Below, piece after piece: positions 13,101 through 25,800 of a stretch of 64,000 nt of DNA (within the stretch, counting starts at the first letter, position 1; every line of letters starts with the position of its first letter). The translations under genes were made by a program, and so were the position numbers. The DNA comes from Dromaius novaehollandiae (Eukaryota; Chordata; Aves; Casuariiformes; Dromaiidae): NCBI RefSeq assembly GCF_036370855.1, contig NC_088102.1, positions 72,673,601-72,737,600 on the forward strand, given 5' to 3'. The notes under the pieces are model-generated. The model did no database searches. It had not been told where the DNA came from and saw only the letters and a program-made list of their open reading frames with translations.

Positions 13101-16100
13101 TGGTGAGCAGACAGGTCAGGGCAGCTCTGGCTTCTGACCCTAGGGAGCTGCAAGTTGCACCCTGCAAACATCACACAATGTAAGTCTCTCCAGTTGTGTG
13201 TCACCCAAGGGAGGGGGTAGAAGCTCACTACGTACTTGAAAGTGAGTCCTTCAAAGATAGGCGTCAAGGGAAGTTTGAATGTCTGGCACAGACTGATGGC
13301 GGTGTCAAAGAGGCCAGCCCGGACCAGAAGAGCAACTGTTTCCTCGGGCGTAGAGCTGCCTGCAGGGAACGAGGACCAGGTAAGCACCTTCCCCAGTCAC
13401 AGCTCCCCACACTTACTGGGGCCTGGCCCCATGCAGTTCAGTGACAGAATTACAGTGGCACCACACCAATGGCCAAGTATAAAACAGCAATACAGCAATA
13501 TTTCTCATTGCACAGCTTGAGGCTTTCTTGGTGTCGGCAGCATCTCACGAGTCCAGGAGCATTCCCCAGAGAGGCTGCACAAAGCAGCAGTGCTCCTCAT
13601 TAGAGCAGTGACACATGGATGCATCTATGGATAAGACACCAACCGGGAGAGGGATGCAAGTGGCAACACTGAGTTCATCTTCAAATACTGCTGCCATTCA
13701 AGCAGATGGGGAGGGGAAAGGTCCCATGCTGCAGATCACCTAATATGAGCTTGGCAGGAGCCAAAGAAAAGTGGAAGACTTAAAATTGGTTCTCATGATC
13801 TGCCTCTCCAAAGCTGTTGAAATTGGTGGCAGCATTTCACGCTAGGCAGGCAAACTGCACTGTCAGTGTCAGCTCCTGTTTTTTCCTCTGGGGTGGAACA
13901 TAACTTGCCCACTCGCTTGAACTACAACTGCAAGTGCTGTAACTAACAAAAACCATGAGGGGAGTTAGAGGTGATTGCTCTGTGTCCCTCTCCTACCTGC
14001 CACAGCAGCTGTTGACAAGTCATGCCGCACCAGAGTCAGCCGGATCTGAGCCAACACACACTCCCTTTCCAAATCCTCCAGCTCCAGGATCTCTATCTGG
14101 CGTGTTGCTGTATCAGATACAAATTAATGACTTTCAGTATTTTAAAAAGGACTCCTTTGGGATCGTGCAGAACGTCTACATCCCTCTGTCATCCTAAGAA
14201 GAGTCACACCATGGCCAAGTACTGAAGAAAGGATCAGGTTTTGCTGGCCTTCCTTGCTACCTTGAAGTGTACGCATCTTCTTGACACAAGCCTCCCACCC
14301 CACCTCTATTAGGGATATAGACTCCCAAGTTATCTTATGTTCGGTAACAACTGCTGTGCTGACTGCCAGGCATACGCTACAAAAGAGCTCATCAGAAGCA
14401 TCGCTGTAAATATACCTGACCTTAAACTTTTCTAGACTAACGCTGAGAATTACAAGCCTAGCCTGACCCCACCACCCTGTGCTTAGATACATGTGCAGAG
14501 TAGAGACCTTACCAGCAGAGACTAGCTACATCAGCAGGGTTTTCAAGAGCATGAGCAACAAAAATTTTAAAGAGCTAGAAATTGCCTCACAAAGGCTTTA
14601 TATTTAAAAATCACAAGCTATTTCCACTGAATGTAAAAACACTGACAAGATATCAAACTGAAGACAAGTGTGCACAGCAACTCCTCAGAGAATAGCCGTA
14701 AACACATCTGTTACGCAGCAGCATACTGTAACTGTCAAACACTAACACTGAGAGAGTTAACCAGCTTTCAGTCCCCCAAATAATTAATCTGCCAGAGATG
14801 AGAGCCACTGTGAGCCACCTCTCAGCTCACAAGGGAGCAACAGAGCTCCGAGGCAATGGAAAAGGCTGTGGGAACACAAGAGACAGGAAGCACCAGGCCC
14901 ATGCACTTACTTGGAATGGCCGTGCACTCCCCATCGTGGCTTCTCTTTGGGGATGCCCCTGGGCGCTCATACTTTCAGAAAAAAAAAAAAAAGAAAACCC
15001 AACAACAACAGAAAGAGGGTTTGCGCCCAGCTGGTTTCTGAAAGACAAACCACCCCAGTGCACACCCCTCCCCCCCCCGCCCAAACCCATCTCTCTATTT
15101 TAATTCTTGAGTTGGAGCAGAAAAGCCATACAACTGCTTGGCAGTTCAGGCTACATTTGTGCAGCTCTTGCTAGCAGAAATGCAGCACAGCATTAGCTGA
15201 AACAGACTACACTCCCCTCCCTTCCCCAGACAGGTTTGAAACACAAGCCATGTTCCAGTAACTCTCCTTTTCACGCGTATTTTGGCTATTTGGACTCCCC
15301 CAAAAGATTTGCTTTGACTTCAGCAAAAGGTGATATATATTCATTTTTATGGGACTTGGGGGAGATCAGAAATACTTTTATGCTTTTTACAGGTTTGCCC
15401 CCCATAGAAATGAATTCCTCTCACGTCCCTCTCCCTTTTCTGCGCCTCATCTAAGTTTCAGCCGGGAACAGTCAGGGAGGCGTGAAAGCATGGCCTTGCA
15501 AGTCTGATATGAACAAACTACCAGCAAGTTCCCACATGTGCCAGCCCCTGCCCAAAAGCAGTCCTGGTTCCAACCTGCTCCACACAGGGGCAATGACACA
15601 AGGGCAATAGATAGGATTGATGTTTCTGCTAAGCAAGGCAAGAAGGTGCTGCACAGGTGACCAAGAGCATGAGAACAGCAGATTGGAAAAGCCCAACATC
15701 TCTGCTCGATGCATCGGAAAGGATTTTTGGAAGCACTTTCCCAAGCGTTCAGCTGTAAGTGTCCCCACAGTCAATAGCTCAGGTCAGAGGCTCAGTGTTT
15801 CCTACCACAGCTCCAGAAGCTGGCTGCACTATCCAGGCGTACTCCGGGCGGATCAGCCGTAAGCAGTTAATAGCAGCAAGGAAACAGTTTCCTTGTTTCT
15901 GGAGCCCTCGGAGCGTCCGCACCTCCCTTCCTAGGCGCATGCCATATTCAAACATCACCGTTCCAGCTGAAGAGAGAAGGGGAACACATAAGCCCCACCA
16001 CCTTTCCCTGCGGGCAGCACAAGACCCAGGACAGGCCACCCCACAGGGGTAGGGCGAGCGGTGCCCCAAATAGGCTGGCTGTTCTCCTAAAACGTGCCCA

Positions 16101-19100
16101 CCCTGAGCCTCACCCTTGCGATAGTTGTGACGGTAGATATGGAAAGCATACAGCAGTTCGTAGTAATTATGGGTCATCAGGTCCACTGCTCGAGCATGAG
16201 ATTCGATGATCCCCACAACCTGCAGCACACAGAGGCTCAATCAGGTTGACCACCCCCTTTAAGAGAGGAGTTTGCCCCCCTCATCCCAGTACAGGAGGAT
16301 TACCTCATTATGGAGGTTCACATAGGGGAACTCCACCAGGTCCTGGAGCTGGGAGCGCTCACAGAGAACCACCACTAGCTGGCGCAGACAGTCCAGCTGC
16401 CTGCAAAGAGGAAAGGACAACCATTCTGGAGGAGCTGAGAAAGACAAGCGTGAACAAACCACTCTCCAGGATGCCCAGCTTTTAAGCCACGAACATGCTG
16501 CCTTCGATGAGCTGTGTAGGCTTTTCCGGCCCAAGAAAGCAACTAGTGTTTGGCTTAGGACTAGAGATCCTTTCAGACTACATTCACGTTGGAAACAAAA
16601 ATCCTGGACAGCAGAGACAGAGCCTCCTCTCTGTAAGAGTCACTCAAGAAGGCAATCTCCCTCCCTCAGCACTATTTGGTAAGATTTTCTTCAGCCTCAA
16701 TTTTACAATACATTCCGACTTCTTATATGAACATCCGGGACTCCAGCTTCCAGCCATTCCTACTCATACCCATCTCCACTAGCATGAAGCTTCCTCTGTC
16801 CAATTCATTTCCCACAAGGTACTCAGGCCAAATTCAATCCCAACTCTTTTCTTTAATAACTAAATTGATTGGACTCCTAAAGCTTTTCAAAATACAATGC
16901 CACCTTCAACTCTTCAGTCATTCTTTTGGCTTTTCTCTGAATTAGCTTCTAGGCTTTTTCTTTTTCCACTCTTTTTGATAGTGCTGATCCCAGTTGAACA
17001 CAGCTACTGACGTTCAGTCCTTACAGGAATGAAGTATGCTTTTTTAAAACATACTTTTGTACAAACTAAAACTGAACCTCTCAACACAGCAGTCATGTCC
17101 TGCACTAAAGTATCATCTTCCTTTCACTTTAAAGTAAAAACTGAAAGAGGCAGACACATACACAGATCTCCAACACAGGTAAATCAAAAGACAAAAAACT
17201 GTCACTCACCTGCTTGGATCTGGGTTTTGTGTTAAGGCCACATATGCTTCACTGTTATGTCCTAAATCCAAGTGGTGTTTGAAGATGCAAGTCCTCAAAG
17301 TAGCCTAAGAACACCAAAGAGCATGAACCAGCATATTTCAAGTTAAATAAATTTAAAAAAAGAAGAAAACCCCAACAAACATTACCAGCTTCCATAAGAA
17401 AACATCAAGATGCAGAAGAAATAAAGTGTACCTGACTTCTCCAGTCATCCGCTGCTTCCATTATAGCCAGGGTAGCCAGTTGGATGACCAGTTCTGGTAA
17501 ACCAACCATGTCCAATAAGCGCAGAACCTGAAGATGACAATATTCTAGTGTTGGCTACAGCAGTACTGAAGTGAGGCTGGGGAGGGTTTAGTTTGTTTTT
17601 AAGAACTACTCCAGCCCCCACTAACCATAAGAGCAGTCAGAAGATTTTGCCAATGTTTCTAAGTGATTAGATTGAAAGAAGAAAGATTTTGGTAAATCAC
17701 AGATGTCTGAACCAAGTCCCAGCACAACAGGCCCAGGCTACAGCTTTTCTGAAGGATTTCATCTCTGCAGGAGTGCGAGTTTTCTGACTGTTTAACATTA
17801 ATGGCTACAGTAAAACCCTGTAACAGACAGAAACAATTCTGTCCCCAGGCATGCACACAACTGTATCAGAGAGATAAGTCCCACCTCCAAGGGCACCTGA
17901 CAACTCTTGTATTTTATGTATTTTAAAACCAGGGAATCCTTTACAGTAAGTCCAGGTCCTAGCTTGCAGTCTGTCTGAACCATGCTATCATGTGAGAAGA
18001 AAGATTCTATCTCAGTTTAAAGCCATTAAGTGTAATTTGTCTCAAAGCTTAATAACCTTCCCTTAAGCATACATCTTACATCGGGTCTGGACATGCCTAG
18101 TTTCTACTTCCAGCAGCGAGATCTCATCCCGCCTTTTTCTGCTGGATCAAAGTCCTCTGCTATTAGGAAACTAATAGGAGGAAAGTATATAGTATTAGGT
18201 ACTTGTACTAGTTACTACTAGTTACCTAGTACATTCTAGTCACGTTTTCGCCATCCCCCAAAGAAACTACATAGACTACTATGAAGTTTCCCAACAGAAT
18301 ATGTTTTTTAAATCTCAAGTCATTTCCCCTGAAAGGTGAGGATTAAGGAGGAAGTCTCTCTCCAAACAGTATCTTTGTGGGATGACTCAGTGCTGACATG
18401 CTTGGTCGGGACCACGTATATTGGATTGGCTCAGCCATACCTTGTTATAGTACTGCAGACGTGGAGTGGAGACCATCTCACCTTCCTCAGCTTGGATCAG
18501 CCTGTCCAAGAACTCTTCTCTTCCCACCTCTGATGCAGCTTGACAGAAACAGTCCAAAGCCTAGAACAACACCAGAAAGCAGCTCACATGTGCCCCTGGG
18601 GGGACTCACTCAATCTGATATACTGGTGTGAGGACAGTGCTGTCCAGTCTAGCCCCAATATGCAGGATCTGCTGGCCCCAAGCTAACAACAGCTTCCCTA
18701 GGAGCAAATCCTGCTGTCCCCCTCCAGACCTGTTCTTTGCCAAAAGGGGGTAGAGTTCAACAGATCAACGTTTCTGACTCAAAAAAGTTGCAAAGAATGG
18801 AGGAAAAAAAAGAAGCTGAAGAGACAAGGCTTGCTGTCATTTCTGCAGTCTCCCCTGCACTCCCTAGGTTCTGGTAGCTCTAGATTAGCTCTGGTGGCTG
18901 GTAGATTTGTTCAGGATTGGGCCCATCCTCATCCCATTCTGCTGTGGGCCCTGTTCCACATGCTCATCACCCCAGCACCATCAGCACACAGACATGTACC
19001 CTCTCATTCATCCTAGGTTATGCAGCTAGCACAGGCCCTGGTGTCCAGGTCAGATCCTCCCCACCCTTCTCCCCTCCCTGTTCAAACTTTAGCTCTCAGT

Positions 19101-22100
19101 TGCTATATTCAGCAGTCCAGGAGCCCAACAAAGTAGATGTCAGGCTGCGAATACACAGTAGGCAGGGGACTGTCCCTAGCAGTCTCACCTATGTGCCATT
19201 ATGCAAGTCCAAGCACTCACTGTGCATGTGCACTGGAAAATTGTCTTTCCCTGCAGCATGAACGCTGACAGTGCAAGCTGCTGGGAGGGCACTGATTCGT
19301 GCAAAACCCTACCTGTGCGCTTCCTCCCTCCCAAGGGGAAGGGTTGCAGCTCCAAACCACGGAGGGGAGGCAACGCTGGAAGGAGAACAGTGTCTTACCT
19401 TGTGCCCCTCACCCATGACAAGGTAACATCTGCCCATCATGAAGCAGCAGGAGCCCATGTTCACATGGCACCATGGCTGCAGCAGGCGAATGTACTCCTG
19501 CAGGAAGGAACAGGAGTTTTTAACGCAGCTCAGCACATGCTTGTGAGCTGCGGGCACCCAGTACCAGAAGAAAGAATGGAGGGTTTAGGTCTCTAACCCC
19601 AAAGCACTATTTTGGTGACACCCTTAGCTGTGGTGTTCACAGAAATCCAGGTTGAGGGCTAGTTTCCATGACCTCAAAGTCCCTTTGGTGCACAGATGGG
19701 GAGACAACCCCCACATGCTCCTAGTAGACAACCTGCCTTGATCAGCTCCAGTGTCTGTACAAAAGACACCAGAAACGGCACCTGATATCCCCACAAATCA
19801 GATACAACACACTCTAAAGCTGCTACATACCTGCTGCAGGGAACCATAACGGAAATGCTGCACTGGTGTGCACAGAGCATGAATGAGAGCGTGCATGTGT
19901 GAAGGTAGCAGGAGAGCAGGCAGAGCAGGCATTAAGAGTGTTATTTGTGCAGCAGGGCAGGAGACATAGACCAGTCGTGGCATCCAGGATAGATGATGGA
20001 TCCCAGCACCAACTGACAGGCATCAGGTGGAGTGCTGATGGCACTAAGGACACACCATGAATAAGGCCACAGCACAGACACTGGCCAAAACCAGGGTGAT
20101 ACAACTCAACCTGGCCCTGCACCTTCTTTGGCAAAAGAATACAAAAGCTACAAAACGTCATCACCAATCAAAAAGGTGGAAGACATGAGGAAGATGCAAT
20201 AGCTGGCATCCTTTGTCTTCCATGCCTCAGAAGGGATTCTGGCCAGACCACTGACACGCTTGTCTTGGTGCGCACAAGTATAAAAGAATGTGCAAGTGAA
20301 ATCAGTGATGGAATGAGTGTCAGTGACAGCACATTTTTTTTAAAAGAACAGATTCCACAATGCTATACTAGCTGTCGACACAGTTACGTTAGCTGCCACA
20401 GTACCTTCTTCTGAAGGGCTACAAGGGAACAAAACCAACAGCACCACAGGTTTCCCTGGGAGAGTGGTGTTTGCTCTTTGCATTGAAAGGAAGAGCGATG
20501 TGCCAGCCTCACTAGCAGGACACCACGACTCCGAGGGAAGGGACATGCAGGAGCCAGGGCCCATCAGTAAAGTGTGTAAATGCAACGCCACCAGCACATA
20601 TACCTTGCCTAGCCCAGACACAGCTCCACCAAAACCCACGTGGCAATGTGTCCTCTGAGCCTGGATTCACTGCTCAAATTAGCCAGCTATAAGAGATAAA
20701 ACCCACCCCAGACTTGCCCAACAGCTTGTCATACAGAATAAGCAATAAGGGAGGCTTGGCGCTCATCCCAGGCCAGTGCGTTGGTCACTAGACCTTCTCT
20801 GTGCCTGCCTGTTAGTCACAGGATGCTTCCTGTATCTCCATTTGGGTCACCGTGTTCACATTCACAGGCAAATCTGGTGTTAGCTCACTGAGGTCAACGC
20901 ACTCAATCCAAGTTTACGTGACCAATTGGGATCAGTAAGCATAAGAGAAAGCAGCAGGGGAGGAGGAAGAGCCTGCTCTTGCAGAGATAAAAGAGGACAC
21001 AAGTGAGACAAAAGCATTGCAAGGAAATTCAAAGTGTGCTCGCGCCATGAGAGACTGTAGCACTGTGCACAGATGCCAAGAGGCAGAATGATGTCGTCCA
21101 AACCATCTTGGCATTTCCTGGCTCAGAAGCTTTGCAGATTTGACATTCTTCTCAGCAAGAACATGAACACAAAAGAAAGTAATTCAGCCCCCAGGTGTAA
21201 AGGGCTGAGAGAACAGAAGTCTTGCTAAAACATATAGGAAAAAACATCTCATTAATAACACACAAGGACTGCCATCAGTAGGGGAACGAAATGTGTCACA
21301 TGGCACTACAGACAAGGAATCACACAATTCAGAATTAGAGCAGAAGCAGCTACAACTACCAAGCCTCTAAAGAGCATGGGAAGAAACAGTGCAAGAAATA
21401 ATGTCCAGAAATATAACAGCCTGTGGAGACACCTGAAAATAAGTAGTTCACTCATATTGCTACCAAGACATCGAATGTGTAGCCAGTTATGGAAAGATCG
21501 ATGGACATTTCTTACACCACATTTTACTCATAAGGACATTTAAGATATAAATGAGCCCTCCTGAAATTTTATCTTCAGTCTAGCAGCAGAAATACGTCTC
21601 CTGAATGTCTGATCTTGAGGCCAATATGCTTGCAATTGTACCACAGAAAGGGTTATGGGGTATACCACCAGCTAACAGGTAATTACATTACAGGTTTGCT
21701 ATGATACTTCAACAAGATCACAAACAAGTTACTTGCCCACAGTTTCATACTATCAGACAAGTCCTGGGAGATTGAACTTCTCCATAAAAAGGGTATATAA
21801 TAATCCTGAGCATTTCTTTTTGGACACTGTTGAAAATAAAAGATGCAACCCATAAAGCAGACCATCTTAAATTAACCTGCAACAAACTCATTGCTGCACT
21901 TTCCAGGTGTGAGACACTTAACAAAAAGCCCTTCAGTTAGAGGTTGAGATGGACACTAAAGGGAAAGAGATGGCTGCACAAGGAAGATGGAAGATATTTG
22001 CTACCTTACATTTATTTACTGTGTTTATATGACACCGGCTATGACATATGACAAAGATTTCCGATAGCTCTCCAAAAGAGCGGTTCCTTATAGCCAACTT

Positions 22101-22885
22101 CATCTATGGGGCAAACTTCCAGCCCATCATCTCCAGAAAGAAAAATGGGAGCAGAGAGCTTGGGAAGATTAGCTCACATCTGAGCTCACAAAGCAGCAAC
22201 TATGGGAAAGCAGAACAAACTCCAACGACTGCAAAGATGCAGTCTTGGGTAGACAAGACTTTTCTAAGTGTAGGTCAGGCAGCTGTGAATGGAGACTGCA
22301 TTGTGTTACACCTCTGCATCAGCCAAGGTGCAGACCTGCTATTGAAAAAAGAAACCAGTGCATGGGAAGAGAAAATTGCACTCACTGCTCTCTTCTTTCA
22401 GCTCCCAAAGGCAAAAACAGCACTGTTTTTGCAACCTTAGCTGCAACAATACACTCCAGTAAATCTGTCTATCAAGAAGGAGAGCCATAGCACACTCCAA
22501 GTGAAGACATGCAAACAGGTCTCCCAAAGAGATTGCTGTCGGGCAAGAATCAAAAGCAGCAGCTGATGCAACAATCTCTGTGTGCAAGGGAGGCAGTAAA
22601 GTTACTCCTAGGAAAATTGCAGGCACATAGTGCTAAAAGACTGTTCTTTAGCAGCACCATCCTTTTGTGTGCCCTTGCTGACTCCAGGGCACGTTTGCAT
22701 GCCAAGCCGCTGCTGGCCCCAGCAGTACTTTCCCAGCTGTGCAAAGTAAGGCATTTGGCATTTTCTAGAGCTTCACTGCACAAGCATTGTTAGAGAGACA
22801 GAACAAAGAACTCACCTGCAGCTGGGTGTACTGACAGCTCCCCATCAAACACTCTGGAAAGAGGAAGCCAGGATTGCTGGGCCAC
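10168..22885 (-). CDS. NUP160: NUP160 exons 20-35 (C-terminal alpha-helical region and stop)
   Basis: The exons are 22816-22885, 19399-19497, 18441-18560, 17432-17527, 17210-17304, 16304-16400, 16114-16219, 15806-15966, 14911-14971, 13997-14107, 13236-13359, 12268-12369, 12042-12183, 11622-11747, 11047-11151 and 10168-10254. The stop TAG is at 10168-10170. The protein ends LYRRN, where human ends in a similar YRRTL. The C-terminal half binds Nup85 and Nup96 partners in known Y-complex structures. Confidence 0.93.
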
Positions 22886-25800
22886 CTGAGCAGAGGTTAA
22901 GGAACAGAGTAGTAGTAGTCCAGACAGCTTGAAGCAATACTCTGAAACTCTGTGAGCCTCTCTTAGTTTGTGAGAGGAAGGGAGAGAAGATTAAGCTGCT
23001 CTTTACACAACTCATTATTCTGTAATAAGATTTATCCATATTAGAGCAAAACCATTAGTATATCTAATCCACAACTACCCAAATCCTGTTACCCTTCCCA
23101 ATCTCCCAGCATCACTTGTTGCCAGGACAAGTTTCTAGAACTCAGGGGCTTAAAGTCAGAAATTCAAATCCGTTCTTGTGCCCCTAAACAGGATGAATTC
23201 TGTGAAATCTTAAATACCCACAAATCCCACAAACACTAATAACAGTCACTTGTTCAGGAGACTTGTTTTGGACATTCGGATTTGGAAAATGTTGCTTTTG
23301 AAACTGCACAGGGTCTCTCGTGGAGATGGCCAACTTACTGCTCCACCATCATAACTCTTCTACTAATCCCGACCCTCCTCTCACAAACTTGCCAACACAT
23401 TCAGCCTCATGACATGGATGTGATACGCAGCCTTCATACAATCTCACAGAACTCACATGGCAGCCCCACACAGGGGATGCAGCACTGCCATGCTGCACAA
23501 AAACTTCCACTAATTACAGCACAGCATGACAGAACACCTTGCCGTGCGTTTACAGCCAAGGATACAGGAGTGGCAGAAAGTCAGCCACTACTGCGGTAAT
23601 AAGATGGGGCCAGTTCAAACTTGTTTCAGCCAGAGAGGTGTTCGGTTGCGAGAAGAGTCGAGATATGATGTGCTTTCTGGCCACTTCCTGGAAGAACAGC
23701 TCCACAATCGTTTGCGGGCTGGATACTAAAATACAAGTTAAAGAAACACTGAGAACAGGGCCCATGGCAGACCTCCCACTTTCTACATTGAGCTGCTATG
23801 CTGGGCTCATCAGCTCAAACATCACAGATTAAGTCACAACAAAACAAAAAGCACGTTCAGCACCCCAATTTGTTGGTTTTGGATTCCTCTTGACATCTGC
23901 TGGTTAAGTCAGAGGCGGTAGCAGGAGATGAAAGAGCCACACGCTGCAATGTTTATTAACTGCAACTCAATTATAACACGAAAAAAAAGAGCTGTGCTTT
24001 CTCTCCAATTGTGCTATTAGCAATCCGCCTGTAGCTCTCCAACACTACTGAATGTTTTGCAGGGCAGAGCTGAGGGAGTGCTGACTTTGCTATCTGGCTC
24101 TGTTCAAATGCCTCCCTTCTCTTTCCAGTCCCCTAAGCAGTCCCATCTGGCCAATCTCTCAGTAGCTGTTTTCAACGCCTCTCCCCGAGCTGCCACCTCC
24201 TTTTCATCTTTCCCCATGTTTTACATTTTTTTTCCCCTGAAGCACAGTGGCCAAACAGGACTTTCATCATGAATGGGCCAAGAAATAACCCACGACACTG
24301 GCACACACAAAGGATATTTTCAGTTTCCCTTTAATGCACTGACATTTGCTTTGAGGCAACTGCCTCTTGAACTAATGCTTTCATGGAGAGTTCAGACTCT
24401 GAAGATCTCAGCATGATTGCAAAGGGCACAAATCCCCCAGGACTGTCAGTAAGTGGAGGTAATTCCTCCCAAACTCACATCCCTTCACATGTGGCACTGC
24501 TGCCTCTGCTTGTAACTGAGCTTCCCACCTACTTTTTCAGCTTGTTCTAAAATATCTCAGCTCTGAAGTTTCATACAAAACTACTTTCAGCAGGGTTACT
24601 CCTGTGCATTTTCCTCATACCTTGCTCATCACCACCTCCTTTAACTCTTTCAAGGAATGCATTTCCCTACTTAAGTTGCCTCATATCATCCCCCATTAGG
24701 ATCTTTTTTCCCCAAGACAGTGACTGAAAGCATGTATCTGTCTAGGGTTTGCAGCAAGACTTCTAAAACGTGAATGAATTATCAGCTGCTATTTCCCACT
24801 GCTGTGTTGCTCACAGCTGGTAGCTCACATCTTAACTGTCTGAATTGTGAATCATTAGAAGCACAGACATGTTCTTGGAAAGTATTCCTACATGTTCTCC
24901 CTTCCCTGAGCTGCTGCTTCTGCTCACTGTTGGACAAAGGCTAGCAAGCAGGACAGACATGGGAGACTTGCTACAGTCGCTGTAACGTACATGAGCAACG
25001 GGTGAACTCAGCTGATACTACTGGGCCCAGAATTAATACCATTCAGCTGAGCGAGGCCTTCCCATCCTGTGTCAGGTGACTCAGGCTGAAACAAGACCCA
25101 TGTCTCTGAGACAGAAGGTCTGAGTCCAGTGCAGCAGATTTTTTTTTTTTTTTTGGTGGACAGCATAACAAACAGCTCCATGCAAAGGGGGTTGTTCAAA
25201 CATGCCATCCCTCAGCTCACTGCATTAAGCATTTTCCTTGGGTGGCAAAGACACAGAAAACAGTAGCATCCTGATGAGTAACAACCCCTGTAACTCTAGC
25301 ACTGCTAGGGGGATACACACTTCAACTTCACTAAAAGGCAAAGTTCCTTACTGATGCTCAGAACAGTTTTTCATGCAGCTGGAAAGTTACACACAACCAC
25401 TTCACTAAAAGAACATTGCTGGGATTGCAAAATCCAGCAGGCACAGCACAGAAACTGCTGTACTAAAGGGGCTAAACCATCCCCCTCAGTCATAGACTGA
25501 GCAATGAACTTCCTCTGGAAAGAAAGGCCTGATTTAGAGAGAGGAAGGTCAACCTCCAAAATCAGGAATCCCCCCAAATCAGACTTTTTTGAAAGATTCA
25601 ACTATCAATCTTAAAGTAATAACAAAAACTGAGAGCTGCTGAACCGTGGACATATCTTACCCAGTTTGTGAGGTGTTATGGCAGTAGTGTCTGCTAACTC
25701 CAATACAGACAGATGCTGCAGATTAGATTCCCTAGAGAAAAAAAAGCCATCAGTGAAAAGACAACAGAAGGCACCTCCTGTTTTAAGCGTACTCATTGTT

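Noticed and set aside
18175-18245. Palindromic ACTAGT-rich patch in a NUP160 intron
   Set aside because: It is short and AT-rich. No terminal repeats or target-site duplication mark it as a mobile element.
25139-25155. T-run followed by unique sequence as a possible retroposon tail
   Set aside because: No body of a known SINE or CR1 element and no flanking duplication could be seen.
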